From positions 1 through 8,169 of the forward strand of contig JAIOSR010000370.1 in the NCBI GenBank assembly GCA_021107495.1: 8,169 bases of DNA. Direction: 5' to 3'. This document shows, one piece after another, positions 5,794 through 8,169 of the stretch. Numbering within the stretch: the stretch's first letter is position 1; each line of letters opens with the position of its first letter. The notes beneath the pieces were generated by a model that saw nothing but the letters and a program-made list of their open reading frames with translations, made no database searches and was not told the DNA's origin. Both the position numbers and the translations under genes were made by a program. The DNA comes from Desulfobacterales bacterium (lineage in GTDB: Bacteria; Desulfobacterota; DSM-4660; Desulfatiglandales; Desulfatiglandaceae).

Positions 5794-6957
5794 TCACGGA
5801 ACCGATGCCTTGTATAGTGTTGCCATACCGTCAATGCGGTATTGTGAAACCGCGGAAGGTACGATAACGGATCGGCCCTTGGTCAATGCCAGGACTTCAC
5901 CCGTACCTGAATCTTTAATATCCGCTTCACCCTCCATGCAAATGATTATCTCAACGCTTCGATTCCGTTGGCTCTCAAAGCTCTTCCCTTTATTAACGGA
6001 AATTAGGGAGAGCGTAAATTCCCGGGCAGGCGTTTGATAAACGGTTTCGCAGGTCCCGAGTCGCTCAGGCCTCACCGGAAGGGGAGGGCCGGTTTTGAAA
6101 TCAACCAGTTCCAGCAGTTCCGGCACATCCGTGTACTTGGGAGTCAGGCCGCCCCTCAACACATTGTCGGAATTGGCCATCAACTCCATGGCAATGCCGT
6201 TCAGGTAACAGTGGAGTTCACCGGCTTCAAGGTACATGGCATCCCCGGGTCTCAGTTCCACAATGTTGAGAAAAACGGGTGAAAAAACACCTATGTCTCC
6301 GGGATATTTGCGGTTGAGCTCAACCATCCAATGAAACGCAGGGTCCTGGTCAGTCCTTTTTTCAGCAAGACTTACGGCCTCTCCCAAAACTTCTTGTCTC
6401 CGTGATTTATCCATTGTCATTAGGTAGTTAAAGAAATTTTTTAAACCGTAAGCTTTAGTTTGTGTTCTCAATAACGCAAGTTGGTCCGACAAACCCTTGG
6501 GAGCAATCCTTTCCATCAGGCCTATGATTTCTTTGATCCTGCGAAACCCCTTCAGGCAGGTAAAACAGGTGCCTGCCAAAAGGAGTTCAGGCTTATGATT
6601 GTTATCCCTGTAGTTGCGGTTGGAAGCGTCAAGAGGGATCCCGAGCCTGTTTTCTCTTGCAAATCCTTCCCGGGCCTGCTCAAGGTTGGGATGGACCTGA
6701 ATTGATAGGGGGCTGCTGACGGCAAGGACTTTGAACAGAAACGGAAGCTTATTTGCGAATTTTTCAGCCACTCTTTTTCCGAGGATAGATTCCGGCGATC
6801 CTTCTATAACCTCAGCAAGGGACCTCCAGTGATCATCTATCAAAACCTCTGAAGGGGCCTTTGGATGGGCACCCATCCACATTTCGTCCATGGGCCTAGC
6901 AAGAAGGCAGGGGTTTTCCAAGAAGTTCCTGTATAGCAGTGTATGATCCCCACGCAT
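5794..6957 (-). CDS. manA: Mannose-6-phosphate isomerase, class I (main body, 5' part frameshifted)
   Basis: ManA interconverts mannose-6-phosphate and fructose-6-phosphate in the cytoplasm, linking glycolysis with GDP-mannose and cell-surface sugar synthesis. This frame carries most of a type I enzyme: 'PMDEMWMGAHPKAPS' (residues 22-36), zinc ligands Q87 and H89 in 'SIQVHPN', E124 in 'NHKPE' and H249 in 'AGELHCYLNG', then 'ANSDNVLRGGLTPKYTD' with the likely catalytic R268. A C-terminal cupin half follows ('VEIIICMEGEADI...GRSVIVPS'). Conservation begins only at residue 22. The first 20 or so residues (MRGDHTLLYRNF...) are not ManA-like and are an out-of-frame reading of the real N-terminus, which lies in the adjacent frame (6896-7012). 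Removing one base near 6895-6912 would give a 405-residue protein of normal length with all key residues. Since every motif is intact, either the mutation is recent or the extra base is a sequence error. Confidence 0.92.
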   Translation of the reverse strand: MRGDHTLLYRNFLENPCLLARPMDEMWMGAHPKAPSEVLIDDHWRSLAEVIEGSPESILGKRVAEKFANKLPFLFKVLAVSSPLSIQVHPNLEQAREGFARENRLGIPLDASNRNYRDNNHKPELLLAGTCFTCLKGFRRIKEIIGLMERIAPKGLSDQLALLRTQTKAYGLKNFFNYLMTMDKSRRQEVLGEAVSLAEKRTDQDPAFHWMVELNRKYPGDIGVFSPVFLNIVELRPGDAMYLEAGELHCYLNGIAMELMANSDNVLRGGLTPKYTDVPELLELVDFKTGPPLPVRPERLGTCETVYQTPAREFTLSLISVNKGKSFESQRNRSVEIIICMEGEADIKDSGTGEVLALTKGRSVIVPSAVSQYRIDGMATLYKASVP

Positions 6958-7012
6958 ATTCCTGCACGGGATTTTTCAGGATACAGATTCTGTCCATTTT
7001 TGCGTCAGCCAT
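6896..7012 (-). pseudogene. manA: manA N-terminal fragment, out of frame with the body
   Basis: From an ATG at 7012, this frame encodes 38 residues including 'ILKNPVQEYAWGSYTAIQELLGKPLPSC', the hallmark N-terminus of type I ManA (E. coli has 'LINSVQNYAWGSKTALTELYG'). It ends at a TAG at 6896-6898. The spacing from YAWGS to PM(D/A)E matches E. coli exactly (16 residues) if one T is skipped at TGC-(T)-AGG. An AGGG seven bases upstream of the ATG makes 7012 the natural start; an in-frame ATG at 6997 is possible. So the intact gene would span 5794-7012. Confidence 0.88.
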
Positions 7013-7085
7013 ATTTGAACCCTATTCCCGTTTCACGCCCACTCGCTATGCTCGTTCGAGACGCAGAGTTCCTAAATTCAGACAA

Positions 7086-7114
7086 AATCTACAGGATTGA
7101 CAGGATATTATCAA
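7086..7114 (-). promoter_or_regulatory. Candidate sigma70-type promoter of manA
   Basis: On the minus strand, TTGATA (7109-7114) and TAGATT (7086-7091) are separated by 17 bp, matching consensus at 5 and 4 of 6 positions. The leader to the ATG at 7012 would be about 65 nt. The hexamers lie within a repeat-like 'ACAGGATTGACAGGAT' phrase and inside an 8-bp inverted repeat (ACAAAATC 7082-7089, GATTTTGT 7121-7128), so chance is not excluded. Confidence 0.4.
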
Positions 7115-7126
7115 TATAATGATTTT

Positions 7127-7250
7127 GTTTCAAAGTCATCACAAAGTGATGGGTCAGGATGGTCCTGGACCCATGAGGGGGACTCACGGTGAGTAAAAAA
7201 AAGCTCGCTTATTTTTACTTCCGATGAGCTGCCTCATAGACTTTTGAAAC
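7127..7250. repeat. Hairpin-dense non-coding segment bounded by inverted repeats
   Basis: GTTTCAAAGTC (7127-7137) and GACTTTTGAAAC (7239-7250) are inverted repeats with one indel. Between them are CATCAC-AAA-GTGATG (7137-7151), a bulged GGGTCAGGA/TCCTGGACCC hairpin (7151-7172), ACTCAC/GTGAGT (7182-7194), a 13-bp inverted repeat at 7192-7204/7207-7219 (12 of 13), and ATGAG/CTCAT (7224-7237). It matches no riboswitch or RNA family I can recall. It may be a degenerate transposable-element end, a REP-like repeat or an unknown structured RNA. Confidence 0.4.
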
Positions 7251-7550
7251 GATGTCTTTCCAAAAAAAATCCTGAAAATACCTGGCCCGGACCTGGAATA
7301 TGAAAATTCGGCGATGTAAAACTATACTTTCATGAGCAATGAAAACTACTTTTCATCCACATTTTGTTGTCGCACCAGGGCGGGCATGTTCATCCTGTCT
7401 AAAAAAACTTAAACCTGATTTAGCGGCCCCTTTTAGGGCCTTCCTCATAGCATCAATTCTTCTCCTTGTACCCTGTGCCTCTGCGTGATCTTGGTGGTTA
7501 AAATGTGTCAGTTTTTAGGGTCAAAATATCGAATTTTTGATGTTGATAGA
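7251..7550. other. Non-coding stretch, no gene recognised
   Basis: No ORF with recognisable content was found on either strand. Small structures seen are ATGAAAA/TTTTCAT (7339-7356, perfect 7-bp arms) and GGCCC/GGGCC (7425-7440). A low-complexity phrase at 7462-7503 ('CCTGTGCCTCTGCG...GGTGGTTAAA') resembles the one near 4597-4622. It may be repeat or mobile-element debris. Confidence 0.4.
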
Positions 7551-7642
7551 TACATAATATTACTTAAAATTAAGTATTTATAACTATATCTATTCTTTTA
7601 TTAATTATATATAACATTATTGCTAAAAAATAACCAAATAAA
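7551..7642. other. Very AT-rich tract (about 12% GC)
   Basis: By hand count only 11 of 92 bases are G or C, against roughly half in the neighbouring genes. It includes the perfect inverted repeat TACTTAA-AA-TTAAGTA at 7561-7576. It abuts the 3' end of the hydrolase gene. There is no hairpin plus T-run convincing enough to call a terminator. Confidence 0.6.
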
Positions 7643-8169
7643 CTATACCGTTTCCTCCAAAAATTCATGAATAATGCGTTTAATATCCCCATTCCATCCC
7701 CAATAAAAGTGGTCTGAGCCCTCAATTACCGAAAAGCGGGCCTTTGGATTCCATACGGGGAGCATCTTCTTTATCCTGTCAGGAGGTCCGATGTCATCCT
7801 GGGATGCGGCAATCACCAACTGGATCTTTTCGTTGTATTCAAGAAAGGAAAAATCGAGAAAATTTACGGGCGGCGACACCATGACCAGACATCGTGCCTG
7901 TTCATAGCTTTTGAGGCCGCGGGCGTCGACCCAGGCCCCAAAGGAATAGCCGGCAAGATCGATGGAGATCTTTCCCATCCCGTAGAGATAGGCGAGGGCG
8001 GCCTTCACATCTTCCTGCTCGCCGAGCCCCTCGTCATAGCTCCCCGTACTCTCCCCCATGCCCCTGAAATTGAACCTGAGAGTGGTGTAACCTTTTTCCC
8101 TGTATGCCTCTACAATGGTCTCAACCACATTGTTATTCATGTCCCCGCCGTAAAGGGGATGGGGGTGGG
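7643..8169 (-). CDS. Alpha/beta hydrolase, COG2945-like, N-terminus outside the window
   Basis: The frame is open to the window edge and reads '...TPHPLYGGDMNNNVV' across the ATG at 8140. That is the conserved 'HPHPLYGG.M.N.VV' oxyanion-loop motif of a small serine-hydrolase family, so the Met is internal and the gene starts further right. Numbering from that Met, the rest shows 'LRFNFRGMGESTG' (residues 21-33), the nucleophile elbow GYSFG with S66, the acid D115 or D116 in 'AASQDDIGPP', and the catalytic H144 in 'GSDHFYWG'. The family is about 200-220 residues, so only about 30-45 residues are missing. The substrate is unknown; relatives are annotated as esterases or dienelactone hydrolase-like proteins. 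No signal peptide can be judged. The gene ends at the AT-rich tract. Confidence 0.87.
   Translation of the reverse strand, partial: HPHPLYGGDMNNNVVETIVEAYREKGYTTLRFNFRGMGESTGSYDEGLGEQEDVKAALAYLYGMGKISIDLAGYSFGAWVDARGLKSYEQARCLVMVSPPVNFLDFSFLEYNEKIQLVIAASQDDIGPPDRIKKMLPVWNPKARFSVIEGSDHFYWGWNGDIKRIIHEFLEETV

Noticed and set aside
6889..6912. Programmed +1 frameshift in manA
   Set aside because: The shift site TGC-TAG lacks a recognised slippery codon and a nearby Shine-Dalgarno-like stimulator as in prfB, and ManA is not known to be controlled this way; a mutation or sequencing error is simpler.
7127..7250. Known riboswitch (for example c-di-GMP, SAM or fluoride type)
   Set aside because: None of the conserved core motifs of those classes could be found, and the next gene on the plus strand is absent.

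Overview
The window looks like a chromosomal piece from a strictly or facultatively anaerobic bacterium, most likely a Desulfobacterota (former Deltaproteobacteria) lineage. This is an inference. It rests on an oxygen-sensitive class III ribonucleotide reductase with its activase, a 2-oxoacid:ferredoxin oxidoreductase subunit, moderate GC content in the genes, and intergenic spaces full of short palindromic and low-complexity repeats typical of that group. No rRNA, tRNA, CRISPR array, transposase or phage gene was seen.

Layout. (1) Bases 1-387 hold the 3' end of an IorB/POR-gamma-like subunit (+), followed by an intrinsic terminator near 475-508. (2) Bases 511-675 hold a MITE-like inverted-repeat element. 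(3) Bases 674-720 carry two NrdR-box-like palindromes whose centres are exactly 31 bp apart, with a TTGACA -35 hexamer between them. They lie upstream of nrdD (833-2923) and nrdG (2929-3627), a tightly coupled operon for anaerobic dNTP synthesis. (4) Bases 3628-3800 contain only a doubtful 28-codon lipoprotein-leader-like ORF. (5) A stand-alone GAF-domain protein lies on the minus strand (3801-4334) with a good sigma70-type promoter. (6) Bases 4335-4893 are a divergent intergenic region with three 31-bp palindromic repeats, an octamer repeat, and a strong promoter placed so that the next gene would be leaderless. (7) An HD-domain phosphohydrolase (4894-5535, +) follows. (8) Bases 5536-5793 hold an octamer repeat and a 17-bp perfect inverted-repeat element. 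(9) A class I mannose-6-phosphate isomerase (manA, minus) has its body at 5794-6957 and its true N-terminus in another frame at 6896-7012, so it carries a +1 frameshift. (10) Bases 7013-7642 are a long non-coding stretch with a candidate manA promoter, a hairpin-dense 124-bp segment and a very AT-rich 92-bp tract. (11) The 3' part of a COG2945-like alpha/beta hydrolase (minus) runs off the right edge.

How the genes fit together. Only nrdD-nrdG form a clear functional unit: NrdG installs the glycyl radical on NrdD, and the tandem boxes suggest repression by NrdR when dNTPs are ample. The other genes appear to be separate transcription units. No wholly new multi-gene system was recognised. The most useful observations are the NrdR operator pair, the manA frameshift, the likely leaderless HD gene and the layered repeats.
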